Assembly: GCA_947488155.1 (NCBI GenBank)
Contig: CANKYK010000002.1
Location: 750,001 to 814,000 of the forward strand
Direction: 5' to 3'
Source: an uncultured Erythrobacter sp.
GTDB lineage: Bacteria; Pseudomonadota; Alphaproteobacteria; Sphingomonadales; Sphingomonadaceae
Length of the DNA: 64,000 bases
Shown here: piece after piece, positions 8,653 through 16,747 of the stretch
Layout: every line of letters begins with the position of its first letter
Numbering within the stretch: position 1 is the first letter of the stretch
Notes under the pieces: model-generated
Told to the model about the DNA's origin: nothing
Databases searched by the model: none
What the model saw: only the letters and a program-made list of their open reading frames with translations
Position numbers and translations under genes: made by a program

Positions 8653-8727
8653 GGAAGCGGGGCTTGTTGCGGCAGGCGTTCTGGCAAGAAATTTGGATGT
8701 GCGGATAGGCGCACGGGAGATGATGTG

Positions 8728-9468
8728 ATGGTTTGGGGTTTGTGTTTACCGGATGGTTTTGGCGATGGGTGGCCAAGTGGAAGCTTTGAGAGTGACCCGA
8801 AAGTTTCAGATCGCGGTTGGTATGAGCGATTGCAGGCAGACTATCTAGCGCAAGATGTGGAGAGCCAACGAAGCCTATTTGGTGGGCAGTTAGACGAGCA
8901 TGCCCTTAGCTATCCAAGCTACGTAATGCGCAAATTTGTCAACGAGTGTGGCACCAAAATGAACCCCGGCAAGCCGGCGTATTCAGACATTGAAAGTCAC
9001 GAGGCGCCACAATTTTTTCAAACACGTCGAAGCCACAAGCAGTTATTTGCTTTGTTAAAGTTGAATGATTTCATTCCAGCAGTCGATGAAGAATTGAAAT
9101 CGATCATAGAATTACTGGAGCCTGGAGTGCATCAATTCTATCCGCTTGAGGTGCGATTACCTGGTAAAAAAATATATCCCAAACAATACTACACTCTGGT
9201 GATTGGCACTTTCTTAGAGGGCTTTGATTTTGAGCAAACAAGGAAAGGCTCTGCTCATTCACCTCATCCAGGGTATTACAACATAAATACCACAAAAAAA
9301 GCTATGACGGGGGCTGCATTTCGTAAGGATTGTTTTGAAGGACATCACCTTTGGCGTGAACGGTCATTCTGGCCGGAGTTTTTATGCTTCTCTGACGATC
9401 TCCACGATGCAATCATCGATGCTGGACTGAAAATGCCCCGCACCTTCCACCAGATGATGGAGGTATAG
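8728..9468 (+). CDS. Imm11 / DUF1629-like immunity family protein
   Basis: 246 residues from ATG 8728 (GGGAGA at 8715-8720); GTG 8725 is an alternative. The C-terminal part, HLWRERSFWPEFLCFSDDLHDAIIDAGL and the following Met-Pro-Arg-Thr-Phe segment, resembles the end of Imm11/MXAN_0049-type immunity proteins. Such proteins sit beside polymorphic toxins and neutralise them. The gene is richer in A+T than its surroundings, which suggests acquisition. A second reading frame starts 2 bp after its stop but is truncated. Assignment rests on remembered motif patterns, so the family is probable and the role inferred. Confidence 0.6.
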   Translation: MVWGLCLPDGFGDGWPSGSFESDPKVSDRGWYERLQADYLAQDVESQRSLFGGQLDEHALSYPSYVMRKFVNECGTKMNPGKPAYSDIESHEAPQFFQTRRSHKQLFALLKLNDFIPAVDEELKSIIELLEPGVHQFYPLEVRLPGKKIYPKQYYTLVIGTFLEGFDFEQTRKGSAHSPHPGYYNINTTKKAMTGAAFRKDCFEGHHLWRERSFWPEFLCFSDDLHDAIIDAGLKMPRTFHQMMEV

Positions 9469-9470
9469 CA

Positions 9471-9585
9471 GTGAGCGTTATCCAAGGTCTCGACACTATT
9501 CCACGGGGCGTCCTAGAAGAATTTAGTGGTGTCTTCAGAGAATTGTTGCCGGATTGGCAGATCGATGGCGAATATGGAGTTCCAG
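9471..9585 (+). pseudogene. 5' remnant of a gene coupled to the Imm11-like gene
   Basis: A GTG start lies 2 bp after the upstream stop, a spacing that implies translational coupling. About 38 residues look genuine (MSVIQGLDTIPRGVLEEFSG, then FRELLPDWQIDGEYG). At 9586 the frame runs into the REP-like repeat array and continues for about 43 low-quality residues to a stop at 9716. The simplest reading is a second gene of a two-gene unit cut by arrival of the repeat/transposase element. The remnant is too short to identify. Confidence 0.55.
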
Positions 9586-9712
9586 GGACAGTATACTCAA
9601 TTTTTCGTAGATCGATTGAGTTAAGTATACTGTCCTTAGGGAATTCCGGGGAATTCCGGGGACAGGAATTCCGGGGACAGTATACTTGGAATTCCGAGGA
9701 CAGTATACTTAA
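9586..9712. repeat. REP-like repeat array upstream of the RAYT transposase
   Basis: It begins with an inverted repeat: GGACAGTATACTCAAT at 9586-9601 opposes 9615-9635, which ends AAGTATACTGTCC. Short GGAATTCCGGG units follow (9640-9660). Two tandem 23-bp copies then occur at 9665-9687 and 9688-9710, each GGAATTCCGxGG followed by ACAGTATACTT and differing by one base. The core GGACAGTATACTT thus occurs in both orientations. Such palindromic units beside a Y1 transposase are typical of REP/RAYT systems, where the transposase acts on the hairpins. Confidence 0.85.
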
Positions 9713-9748
9713 TTGACGGCGGCAATGTGCGGCCCTAGTCTCGTTTTC

Positions 9749-10449
9749 ATGGCCAGACTTGCACGCATTGTCATCCCCGGCGTCCCCCATCACATAACCC
9801 AGCGCGGCAACCGCCGCTTGCCCGTGTTCTTTTCTGACGATGATCGCCGCGACTATCTCAAGCTGTTGAGCTCGGCGGCCCTGCAGTCAGGCACGCGCTG
9901 TCTCGCCTGGTGTCTGATGGACAATCATGTCCACCTGATCCTGATACCGGCTGATAAAGACGGGCTGCGCGCCACCTTAGGTGAAGCGCATCGGCGCTAT
10001 ACCAGAATGATCAATTTTCGTGAGGGTTGGCGGGGGCATTTGTTTCAGGGCCGTTTTGCCAGCTATCCAATGGACGTGCGCATATGATGGCAGCGGTGCG
10101 GTATGTCGAGAACAATCCCGTGACGGCGAAAATGGTGGCGCATGCCGAAGACTGGGCGTGGTCCAGCGCAAAGAACCATGCGCAAGGGCGCCGAACGCGG
10201 CTAGACCCGCTCACAGATATGGACGCGTTGCGAGGAGCCGTCAGAAACTGGCGAGCGATGTTGAAGCATGGATTGGATGCAGGCGGCGTTGATGAGATCG
10301 GCGAAACGGCGGCAGAGACGATCGAGAGTCGCTTGCGAACCGGAAGGCCGCTTGCCACAGAGGAGTGGATCGCGGCGCAGGAGAAAGCCATTGGCCGGTC
10401 TTTAAAGCCAGCGAAACGCGGCCCAAAACCGAAACTGGCGGTGATCTGA
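9749..10449 (+). pseudogene. REP-associated tyrosine transposase (RAYT, Y1_Tnp), frameshifted
   Basis: The first frame (9749-10087) gives MARLARIVIPGVPHHITQRG, the HUH motif in DNHVHLI and the catalytic-Tyr region HRRYTRMINF, then GHLFQGRFASYPMD before a premature TGA. The +1 frame continues as AHMMAAVRYVENNP and runs to 10449 with a C-terminal extension common in proteobacterial RAYTs. One base is missing at about 10076: restoring GACGATGCG would fuse the frames into about 233 residues. It is either inactivated by a 1-nt deletion or carries a sequencing error. It sits 36 bp after its repeat array. Confidence 0.88.
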
Positions 10450-10457
10450 CCCAACAA

Positions 10458-10485
10458 AAAGGGCGCCTCTCGCGGGGCGCCCTTT
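10458..10485. terminator. Bidirectional terminator between RAYT and peroxiredoxin
   Basis: A perfect 10-bp inverted repeat (AAAGGGCGCC at 10458-10467 with GGCGCCCTTT at 10476-10485) lies between convergent genes. The A-run on the left serves the minus-strand peroxiredoxin gene as a U-run. Confidence 0.85.
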
Positions 10486-10508
10486 CTACGTCTGGATCGG
10501 AAAGCTGA

Positions 10509-10988
10509 TTACAGCTGACCGAGCATATATTCCGCGCTGGAGACCTTGAATTCGCCGCCGTCTTCAACATTCAGTTGTTCCACCACGCCGTCATTCACCA
10601 CCATGGAGAACCGCTGTCCACGCTTACCCATGCCAAATCCGCTGCCGTCCATGGTCAGGCCGACGGCGTTAGCAAAATCGGCATTGCCATCGGCCAGCAT
10701 GGTGATGTCGCCGCTGCCTGCCGCATCGTTCCACGCGCCCATAACAAAGGCATCATTGACCGCTGTGCCGACGATTTCATCGACACCTTTGGCCTTCAAC
10801 TCTTCCGCCTTGTCGACGAAGCCAGGCAGGTGCTTGGCCGAGCAGGTTGGCGTGAATGCGCCGGGCACGGAAAACAGCGCGACCTTCTTGCCCGCGAAAT
10901 AGTCTGCGGCTTGAACTTGCTCTGGGCCCTCTGCGGTTGCCTTTACCAAAGCCACGTCTGGGAGCTTGTCCCCTACTGAAATCGTCAT
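10509..10988 (-). CDS. Peroxiredoxin, Prx5-like
   Basis: 159 residues, usual for Prx5/AhpE-like redoxin proteins. The peroxidatic cysteine C49 sits in PGAFTPTCS, the universal Prx motif (P-x-x-x-T-x-x-C). The conserved Arg is probably in KRGQRFSM. No other cysteine is present, so recycling would need an external thiol such as glutathione/glutaredoxin or thioredoxin. It reduces hydrogen peroxide and organic hydroperoxides in the cytoplasm. It is monocistronic and ends at a strong terminator. Confidence 0.93.
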   Translation of the reverse strand: MTISVGDKLPDVALVKATAEGPEQVQAADYFAGKKVALFSVPGAFTPTCSAKHLPGFVDKAEELKAKGVDEIVGTAVNDAFVMGAWNDAAGSGDITMLADGNADFANAVGLTMDGSGFGMGKRGQRFSMVVNDGVVEQLNVEDGGEFKVSSAEYMLGQL

Positions 10989-11209
10989 CGCGCTGTCCTT
11001 TATTGAAGAGTGAACTGTGACCCGTAATTTAATGCCCGTGCGGCCAGCTTCAAGCGCAATATGATGCTTAAGACGGCTTTACCGTTGTGGTTCAGCCTTC
11101 TGCAAAGGCGGATCGACCATGCTAGGTTGAAACGGGGTCGCACTCAGCTCATTTGAGGACAGGATGGATCCCATCCCCCGCGCCGGATTTATATCTGGTG
11201 CAAAGGGAG

Positions 11210-11237
11210 GCGGCTGTGCACGCCCCCGCACAGCCGC
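11210..11237 (+). promoter_or_regulatory. Strong hairpin upstream of ahcY
   Basis: A perfect 10-bp inverted repeat (GCGGCTGTGC at 11210-11219 and GCACAGCCGC at 11228-11237) lies about 160 bp before ahcY, with no U-run after it. It may be part of a structured leader or the end of an unrelated transcript. I do not recognise the conserved core of the known SAH riboswitch here. Confidence 0.45.
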
Positions 11238-11309
11238 TCACTTCTCTCCGCTGTCGTCGCCGCCTAGGTCGGCGTGCTCTTATCCGAGCCCTGGGTTCGC
11301 CGAAATCAC

Positions 11310-11329
11310 ATATAAAGATTACTTTATAT
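11310..11329 (+). promoter_or_regulatory. Palindromic operator candidate upstream of ahcY
   Basis: A perfect 8-bp inverted repeat with 4-bp spacer: ATATAAAG, ATTA, CTTTATAT. It ends 65 bp before the ahcY start, in promoter range. ArsR-type regulators of methionine-cycle genes (SahR/SamR group) bind palindromes of this size in proteobacteria, so it may control ahcY. The regulator identity is inferred. Confidence 0.5.
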
Positions 11330-11394
11330 TTGCTTGTCTAGCGGGTGGACGCTAGGGCGCACCGAACAATTTCACATTCCCCTAGGAGTCTCTC

Positions 11395-12813
11395 ATGGCC
11401 ACCGTAGCCGCTACTCAAGACTACATCATTAAAGACATCGCGCTGGCGCAGTTTGGCCGCGACGAGATCCACATCGCTGAAACCGAAATGCCGGGCCTGA
11501 TGGCTCTGCGCGAAGAATATGGTGCGGTGCAGCCGTTGAAGGGTGCGCGGATCACTGGATCGCTGCACATGACGATCCAAACCGCTGTTTTGATTGAGAC
11601 ATTGATCGCTCTGGGCGCGGAGGTGCGCTGGGCGACCTGCAACATCTTCTCGACGCAAGATCACGCCGCGGCAGCCATCGCTGATCAAGGCATTCCGGTG
11701 TTTGCGATCAAAGGTGAGACGCTGGCGGATTATTGGGACTATGTTGGCCGCATCTTCGATTGGTCGACCGACAGCGATCCAGACCTGACCGCCAACCTCA
11801 TCCTCGATGATGGCGGTGATGCGACGATGTTTGCGCTGTGGGGCGCACGGATTGAAGCGGGCGAGGAAATGCCTGCTCCGGCGAACGCAGAAGAAATCGA
11901 ATTCCAGCGCGCTTTGAAAGCTTTCGTCGCGGCCAAACCTGGCTATCTGACTAAGAGCGTGCAGACCATCAAAGGTGTCTCTGAAGAGACCACGACTGGC
12001 GTTATGCGGCTGTATCAGATCGGTAAGCAGGGCAAGCTGCCATTCCCGGCGATTAACGTGAATGACAGCGTGACCAAGTCGAAGTTCGACAACCTTTATG
12101 GTTGTAAGGAATCGCTGGTCGATGCGATCCGCCGCGCAACCGACGTGATGCTGGCTGGTAAGGTTGCCTGCGTCGCTGGTTACGGCGATGTTGGTAAGGG
12201 TTCGGCCGCGTCTTTGCGTGATGGCGGCGCCCGTGTGATGGTGACCGAAATCGATCCGATCTGCGCGTTGCAAGCGGCAATGGACGGCTATGAAGTTGTG
12301 TCCATGGAAGAGGGTGCAAAGCGCGCCGATATCTTCGTGACGGCAACCGGCAATGAAGACGTGATCACCGGTGAGCACATGAAGCTGATGAAGAACATGG
12401 CGATCGTGTGCAACATCGGCCACTTCGACAGCGAGATCCAGATTTCCGCGCTCGACAATTACGATTGGAAGGAAATCAAAGAAGGCACCGATATGGTGAC
12501 CATGCCGGATGGCAAATCTCTCCTGATCCTGGCGAAAGGTCGCCTCGTAAATCTCGGCTGTGCCACCGGTCACCCAAGCTTTGTGATGAGCGCGAGCTTT
12601 ACCAACCAGACGCTCGCTCAGATCGAACTCTACACGAAAGCGGACGAGTACAAGAACGAGGTCTATGTCCTGCCGAAGCATTTGGATGAGAAGGTCGCCG
12701 CGCTTCATCTTGAAAAGCTTGGCGTGCAGCTTTCACAGCTGAGCCAGAAGCAAGCGGATTACATCGGCGTGCCGAAAGACGGCCCGTTCAAGCCGGATCA
12801 CTACCGCTACTAA
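11395..12813 (+). CDS. ahcY: Adenosylhomocysteinase
   Basis: 472 residues, the length of the insertion-bearing bacterial form. It hydrolyses S-adenosylhomocysteine to adenosine and homocysteine, closing the SAM methylation cycle. The NAD-binding motif is [10 protein letters not shown]. The family landmarks [14 protein letters not shown] (here with T for S) and the C-terminal KPDHYRY are present. The start ATG has TAGGAGTCTC before it. The upstream region carries a palindrome and a hairpin, and a terminator follows at 12854. Confidence 0.97.
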   Translation: MATVAATQDYIIKDIALAQFGRDEIHIAETEMPGLMALREEYGAVQPLKGARITGSLHMTIQTAVLIETLIALGAEVRWATCNIFSTQDHAAAAIADQGIPVFAIKGETLADYWDYVGRIFDWSTDSDPDLTANLILDDGGDATMFALWGARIEAGEEMPAPANAEEIEFQRALKAFVAAKPGYLTKSVQTIKGVSEETTTGVMRLYQIGKQGKLPFPAINVNDSVTKSKFDNLYGCKESLVDAIRRATDVMLAGKVACVAGYGDVGKGSAASLRDGGARVMVTEIDPICALQAAMDGYEVVSMEEGAKRADIFVTATGNEDVITGEHMKLMKNMAIVCNIGHFDSEIQISALDNYDWKEIKEGTDMVTMPDGKSLLILAKGRLVNLGCATGHPSFVMSASFTNQTLAQIELYTKADEYKNEVYVLPKHLDEKVAALHLEKLGVQLSQLSQKQADYIGVPKDGPFKPDHYRY

Positions 12814-12853
12814 GACACGCAAACTCTCTCGGGTCAGCCCGAGCGCAGTTCAG

Positions 12854-12888
12854 GCCCTCGCAGAAGTGCAATTCTGCAGGGGCTTTTT
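12854..12888 (+). terminator. Intrinsic terminator after ahcY
   Basis: A 12-position stem (12854-12865 with 12872-12883, one mismatch and one G-T pair) is followed by TTTTT at 12884-12888. Confidence 0.85.
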
Positions 12889-12958
12889 GCATGCCGCTGC
12901 TTGCAAGATTGCGGCCCTCCGCATAGCTGGGTTGCATCGGCAGTTTCTCTAGGACGCA

Positions 12959-15286
12959 ATGGAATTTTCTCCCACCGCTTTGGCTCTGATTGGCCTCGTG
13001 CTCGCCGCATGGACGGTGGGCGCTGCGGTGCTGATGCTGCGCGCCTCTGGCCAGAGCCGGCGGACCGGCACTTTGCAGACCTCGCTGCGACGGATGCAGC
13101 GCATGCTCGATGTTGCCCCGGCGGTTCCTTTGCTGGTGCGGGTCGATGGCCGGATCGAAGCGCCAGAGCGGCTCGCGCGGTGGTTTGGGCTGGAGACCAT
13201 GCCCAAGTTCCTGAGTGAGCTGGACGGTGGCGAGGGCGCGGGACTGTCGGCTGAGCAATTGGCCGACCTGTCGGAGAAAGTGCGCCGTACGCAGAAGAGC
13301 GCGGCCCCGTTTCACATCACGCTAAAGCCGCCAGGCTCCGGTCGCAGCCTATCGCTGCAAGGGGCTTTGGCCGATCCGCAGGTGTCACCAGGCGGCGCGG
13401 CCTTGGTCTGGGTGTTCGACTTTTCCGAAAGCCAGCAGGAATTGCACCGGCTGCGCGGCGCGGCGGCGCGGGCAGAGAGCGATTTTGCCGCGCTGATTGG
13501 CCTGATCGAGGCCGCGCCTATGCCGATGTGGTTCCGCGGCGATGATATGAAGCTGCAGCTCGTGAACCAGGCCTATGTTGATGCGGTCGCGGCAAGCGAT
13601 GCCAATGACGTCGTCAAACAGCAGCTGGAATTGATCGAGCCGGTTGATGGTGAAGCGCCATCAGAGATCGCGCGCAAAGCGCTGAGCGAGCAGGGCAAGA
13701 TTGAGCGGACCGTGCCCGCCACCATTCATGGCCAGCGTCGCACCATGCGGGTCAGCGATCTACCCCTCGGCACAGAAGGCGTTGCGGGTTATGCCATCGA
13801 CATTGAAGAGCAGGAGCAGGAGCGGCGCGAGTTCAGCGCCTACCGTGATGCTCAGCGCTCCATGCTCGATCAGCTATCCGCCGGGGTCGCTCTGTTCGAT
13901 GCGAGCGAGCGCCTAACCTTTGCCAATCTGCCGCTTCGGCGTCTGTTTGAACTCACTGAAGGTTCGCTTGACGGCTCGATTTCCTTCGACCGTTTCCTGA
14001 CCGATGCGCGTGAGCGCAAACTGACCCCGGAGGTGCGCGACTTCCCGGAATGGCGGCGCGAGCACGCCACATGGTTTGAAGCGGCTGAAACTCAGGAAGA
14101 GGCCTGGCCTCTACCGGGCGGCACGCATTTACGGATCGTGGCTCAGCCTATGCCGGACGGCGGGTTGGTGATGATTGCGGAGGACCGCACCGAGCAGCTT
14201 TCGCTATCGGCGACGCGTGACACCCTGCTGCGGACCCGCGCGGCGACACTCGACAGCCTGTTTGAAGCGTTGGCGATCTTTGCGCCCGATGGCTCTTTGC
14301 AATTGTGGAACCGCAGCTTTGCCGGGACATGGGGCCTCACCAGCGAGTTTCTGGATACGCACCCCAGCGCAGAGGCTCTAATCGAGGCCATCGGAGAGAA
14401 TCTCGCGAAGCGCGGACAGGCGCAATCGATCAGCGCGGTGGTGCGCGCGGCGACGCTGGATCGCCAGGAAAAGGGCGGACGAATTGCTCTGAAAGACGGG
14501 CGCACATTGGAATTTGCCGGTGTGCCGCTGCCTGACGGCAATGGCTTGCTGACGGTGCTGGATATCACGGCGTCAGAAAACGCAGAACGCGCGCTACGCG
14601 AACGCAATGTTGCCTTGGAAGAGGCCGATACGGTGAAGGCGCGTTTCCTCGCCAATATGTCTTATGAATTCCGGACGCCGCTGACCTCGATTGGCGGCTT
14701 TGCCGAACTGATCAAAAGCGGCGCAGCGGGCGAAGTTAGCGAGCAGATGGGCGAATATGTCGACGCGATTATCGACTCGGTTAGCCGCCTGACTGATCAG
14801 GTTGAGAACGTGCTTGACCTCTCGCAAAGCGAAGCAGGCCTGATGCCGATCAGCAAAGAGGACGTCGATCTCTTGCCGTTTTTGACCGCGCTGGTGCGAG
14901 AGCGCGAGACTGCGATCGTCGCCGCTGGATTGGGCCTCGATCTGCGCGGCAAGAAAGGCTGCGTGGTTCAGGCCGATCCAAGGCAATTGGGCCGCGCGCT
15001 TGGCAATCTGCTCGATAATGCCATTGCCGGCACGCCGGAGGACGGAAAAATCCTGATCAACATCGCGGCCAAGGGGCAAGGCGCAGAGATTGCAATTTCC
15101 GACAATGGCCGGGGCATGAGCTCAGAAGAGCTGGCCCGCGCGCTGGGCACAGCGGGCGCTGATGATGAAAAACGTCAGGGACTTGGCATTCCGCTTGCCC
15201 GGCAATTGATTGAAGCGCACGGCGGCACTTTCGATCTGCAAAGCGAAGAGGGCGCAGGTACCGCTGCGATCATCCACTTACCGTGA
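12959..15286 (+). CDS. divL: DivL-like cell-cycle pseudo-histidine kinase (Tyr at phosphoacceptor site)
   Basis: 775 residues; Caulobacter DivL has 769. One N-terminal membrane helix (about residues 3-27) is followed by several PAS-like segments (about 180-540). The dimerisation helix reads FLANMSYEFRTPLTSIGG, so the usual phosphoacceptor His is Tyr569, the hallmark of DivL (Tyr550 in Caulobacter). The ATPase domain keeps the N box (LGNLLDNAI), G1 (SDNGRGM) and G2 (GLGIPLARQLIEAHGG). In Caulobacter DivL binds DivK and controls the CckA-CtrA pathway at the pole. The downstream order tsaE, amgK, murU, addB, addA also fits the divL locus. No other two-component gene is in the window. Confidence 0.9.
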   Translation: MEFSPTALALIGLVLAAWTVGAAVLMLRASGQSRRTGTLQTSLRRMQRMLDVAPAVPLLVRVDGRIEAPERLARWFGLETMPKFLSELDGGEGAGLSAEQLADLSEKVRRTQKSAAPFHITLKPPGSGRSLSLQGALADPQVSPGGAALVWVFDFSESQQELHRLRGAAARAESDFAALIGLIEAAPMPMWFRGDDMKLQLVNQAYVDAVAASDANDVVKQQLELIEPVDGEAPSEIARKALSEQGKIERTVPATIHGQRRTMRVSDLPLGTEGVAGYAIDIEEQEQERREFSAYRDAQRSMLDQLSAGVALFDASERLTFANLPLRRLFELTEGSLDGSISFDRFLTDARERKLTPEVRDFPEWRREHATWFEAAETQEEAWPLPGGTHLRIVAQPMPDGGLVMIAEDRTEQLSLSATRDTLLRTRAATLDSLFEALAIFAPDGSLQLWNRSFAGTWGLTSEFLDTHPSAEALIEAIGENLAKRGQAQSISAVVRAATLDRQEKGGRIALKDGRTLEFAGVPLPDGNGLLTVLDITASENAERALRERNVALEEADTVKARFLANMSYEFRTPLTSIGGFAELIKSGAAGEVSEQMGEYVDAIIDSVSRLTDQVENVLDLSQSEAGLMPISKEDVDLLPFLTALVRERETAIVAAGLGLDLRGKKGCVVQADPRQLGRALGNLLDNAIAGTPEDGKILINIAAKGQGAEIAISDNGRGMSSEELARALGTAGADDEKRQGLGIPLARQLIEAHGGTFDLQSEEGAGTAAIIHLP

Positions 15287-15296
15287 GGGCGCGGCG

Positions 15297-15755
15297 ATGA
15301 TGCGCGAGACCTTGAGCGATCTGGCGGCGATGGACGCCTTTGGTGCGCGCATTGCAAAGCGCCTGTTGCCGGGGGATGTGGTCTCGCTGACCGGCGGCTT
15401 AGGAGCGGGAAAGACGACGCTGGCCCGCTCGATTATCGCCGCACTTGGCTATGAGCATGAGGTGCCATCGCCGACTTTTACGATCATTGAGACATACGAT
15501 GCGCCGCCGCTGCGTGTGCCAGTGGTGCATGCCGATTTCTACCGGTTGGAGCATCCCGATGAACGGCATGAGATTGGCCTTGATGATTACCGTGAAGGCG
15601 CGGCTCTGATCGCTGAATGGCCGGATCATGCGGGCGGATTTGGACATGAGGCGGCGTGTTTATCGATCACTTTAGAAAACAGCGGAAATTCTGCGGATGA
15701 GGGGCGCATCGCGGCTATTGAAGCGGGCGCAGATTGGCTAGAGCGTCTGCCATGA
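15297..15755 (+). CDS. tsaE: tRNA threonylcarbamoyladenosine synthesis ATPase TsaE
   Basis: 152 residues from ATG 15297 (or 15300). An earlier in-frame start at 15210 would lie inside divL and is unlikely. P-loop GGLGAGKTT is at about residues 33-41; PSPTFTII and HADFYRL are the family switch motifs. TsaE is the ATPase that regenerates the TsaB-TsaD complex making t6A at position 37 of ANN-decoding tRNAs. It begins 10 bp after divL and overlaps the next gene by ATGA. Confidence 0.95.
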   Translation: MMRETLSDLAAMDAFGARIAKRLLPGDVVSLTGGLGAGKTTLARSIIAALGYEHEVPSPTFTIIETYDAPPLRVPVVHADFYRLEHPDERHEIGLDDYREGAALIAEWPDHAGGFGHEAACLSITLENSGNSADEGRIAAIEAGADWLERLP

Positions 15756-16747
15756 ATGAGCTTCCCGATGGCCTGCACGCATTCCTCGCCCAAGCTGGGT
15801 GGGGCGATGCCGCGATTGATCCGATCCCTGGCGATGCCTCGTTTCGCCGGTATTTCCGCTTGGCGCGCAGCGGCGGGGATGGTCCGGACAAAGGCATGCT
15901 GATGCATGCGCCGCCGCCGCACGAAGATCCCGTCCCGTTCCTCAATGTGGCGCAGTGGCTGTGCGAGAATGAAATGCGCGCGCCAGAGATTTACGCCAGC
16001 GATGCAGCGGCTGGCTGGGTTCTGCTGGAAGACTTCGGCGATGACCGGATGCGCGATTGGCTGGATAACAATCCGGTGAGTGAGAGCGAGGCCTATGTCG
16101 GCGCGATTGATGCCTTGGTGGAGCTGCACAAATGCCCGCCCGGCCCGTTCGCGCCATACGATATGGCGACCTATCAACGCGAAGCTGCGCTGCTGACCGA
16201 ATGGTATTGTCCGGCGCAGGGACTATCGGTCGACGAGGCTGGCTATGCCGCAGCATGGGAAGAGGTGCTCGCGCCATTGGTCGAGCGCCAATCGCCCGGC
16301 GTCACGGTGCTGCGCGATTACCATGCGGAGAACATCATGCTGCTGAACGGTGCGCCGAGCGCGCCGCAGGGGCTGATTGATTTTCAGGACGCGCTGGTCG
16401 GACACCCAGCCTATGATCTCGTCTCGCTGTTGCAAGATGCAAGGCGCGATGTTTCGCCCGAGCTGGAGGCAGCGATGCTGACCCGTTATCAGGAACGCGC
16501 CGGAGCGGACGAGCACTTTGCCGCTGATTATGCGCGGCTCGGGGCTCAGCGGAATGCCAAGATCGTTGGGATCTTCACCCGGCTGTTCAAGCGTGATGGA
16601 AAGCCGCGCTATCCCACGCTGATCCCGCGCGTGTGGGAGGCAATGGAGCGCGACCTTGCGCATCCGGCGCTGGCGCCTGTGGCCAAGTGGTTTGACGTCA
16701 ATATCCCGCAGAATTTGCGCGATGCAATGGGCGGAGAGATCGCATGA
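15752..16747 (+). CDS. amgK: N-acetylmuramate/N-acetylglucosamine kinase AmgK
   Basis: 331 residues from ATG 15752, which overlaps the tsaE stop as ATGA. It has the aminoglycoside phosphotransferase fold: N-terminal GDASFRRYFRL, the catalytic loop LRDYHAENIML and the metal site LIDFQDALVG. AmgK phosphorylates MurNAc at the anomeric position, the first step of the MurNAc salvage route that bypasses MurA and gives intrinsic fosfomycin tolerance in pseudomonads. Its partner MurU is the next gene, which makes the assignment firm. It overlaps murU by 4 bp. Confidence 0.92.
   Translation: MNELPDGLHAFLAQAGWGDAAIDPIPGDASFRRYFRLARSGGDGPDKGMLMHAPPPHEDPVPFLNVAQWLCENEMRAPEIYASDAAAGWVLLEDFGDDRMRDWLDNNPVSESEAYVGAIDALVELHKCPPGPFAPYDMATYQREAALLTEWYCPAQGLSVDEAGYAAAWEEVLAPLVERQSPGVTVLRDYHAENIMLLNGAPSAPQGLIDFQDALVGHPAYDLVSLLQDARRDVSPELEAAMLTRYQERAGADEHFAADYARLGAQRNAKIVGIFTRLFKRDGKPRYPTLIPRVWEAMERDLAHPALAPVAKWFDVNIPQNLRDAMGGEIA

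Noticed and set aside
9586..9712. CRISPR array
   Set aside because: The repeats are adjacent or inverted with no regular unique spacers, and no cas genes are nearby. No other candidate array was found in the window.
9586..9716. The last 43 or so residues of the open frame starting at 9471
   Set aside because: They are translated repeat units (GEFRGQEFRGQ-like), not protein sequence under selection.
11160..11394. SAH riboswitch upstream of ahcY
   Set aside because: I could not find the conserved core of that riboswitch. The region holds a hairpin and a palindrome instead; a covariance-model search would settle it.
11338..12708. 456-codon open frame on the minus strand opposite ahcY
   Set aside because: It is the mirror of a highly conserved gene with strong codon bias; the translation is His/Arg-rich and has no motif. 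Typical antisense shadow in GC-rich DNA.
12854..12958. Possible small RNA gene after ahcY
   Set aside because: The hairpin with T5 is explained as the ahcY terminator; no separate promoter or further structure was seen.
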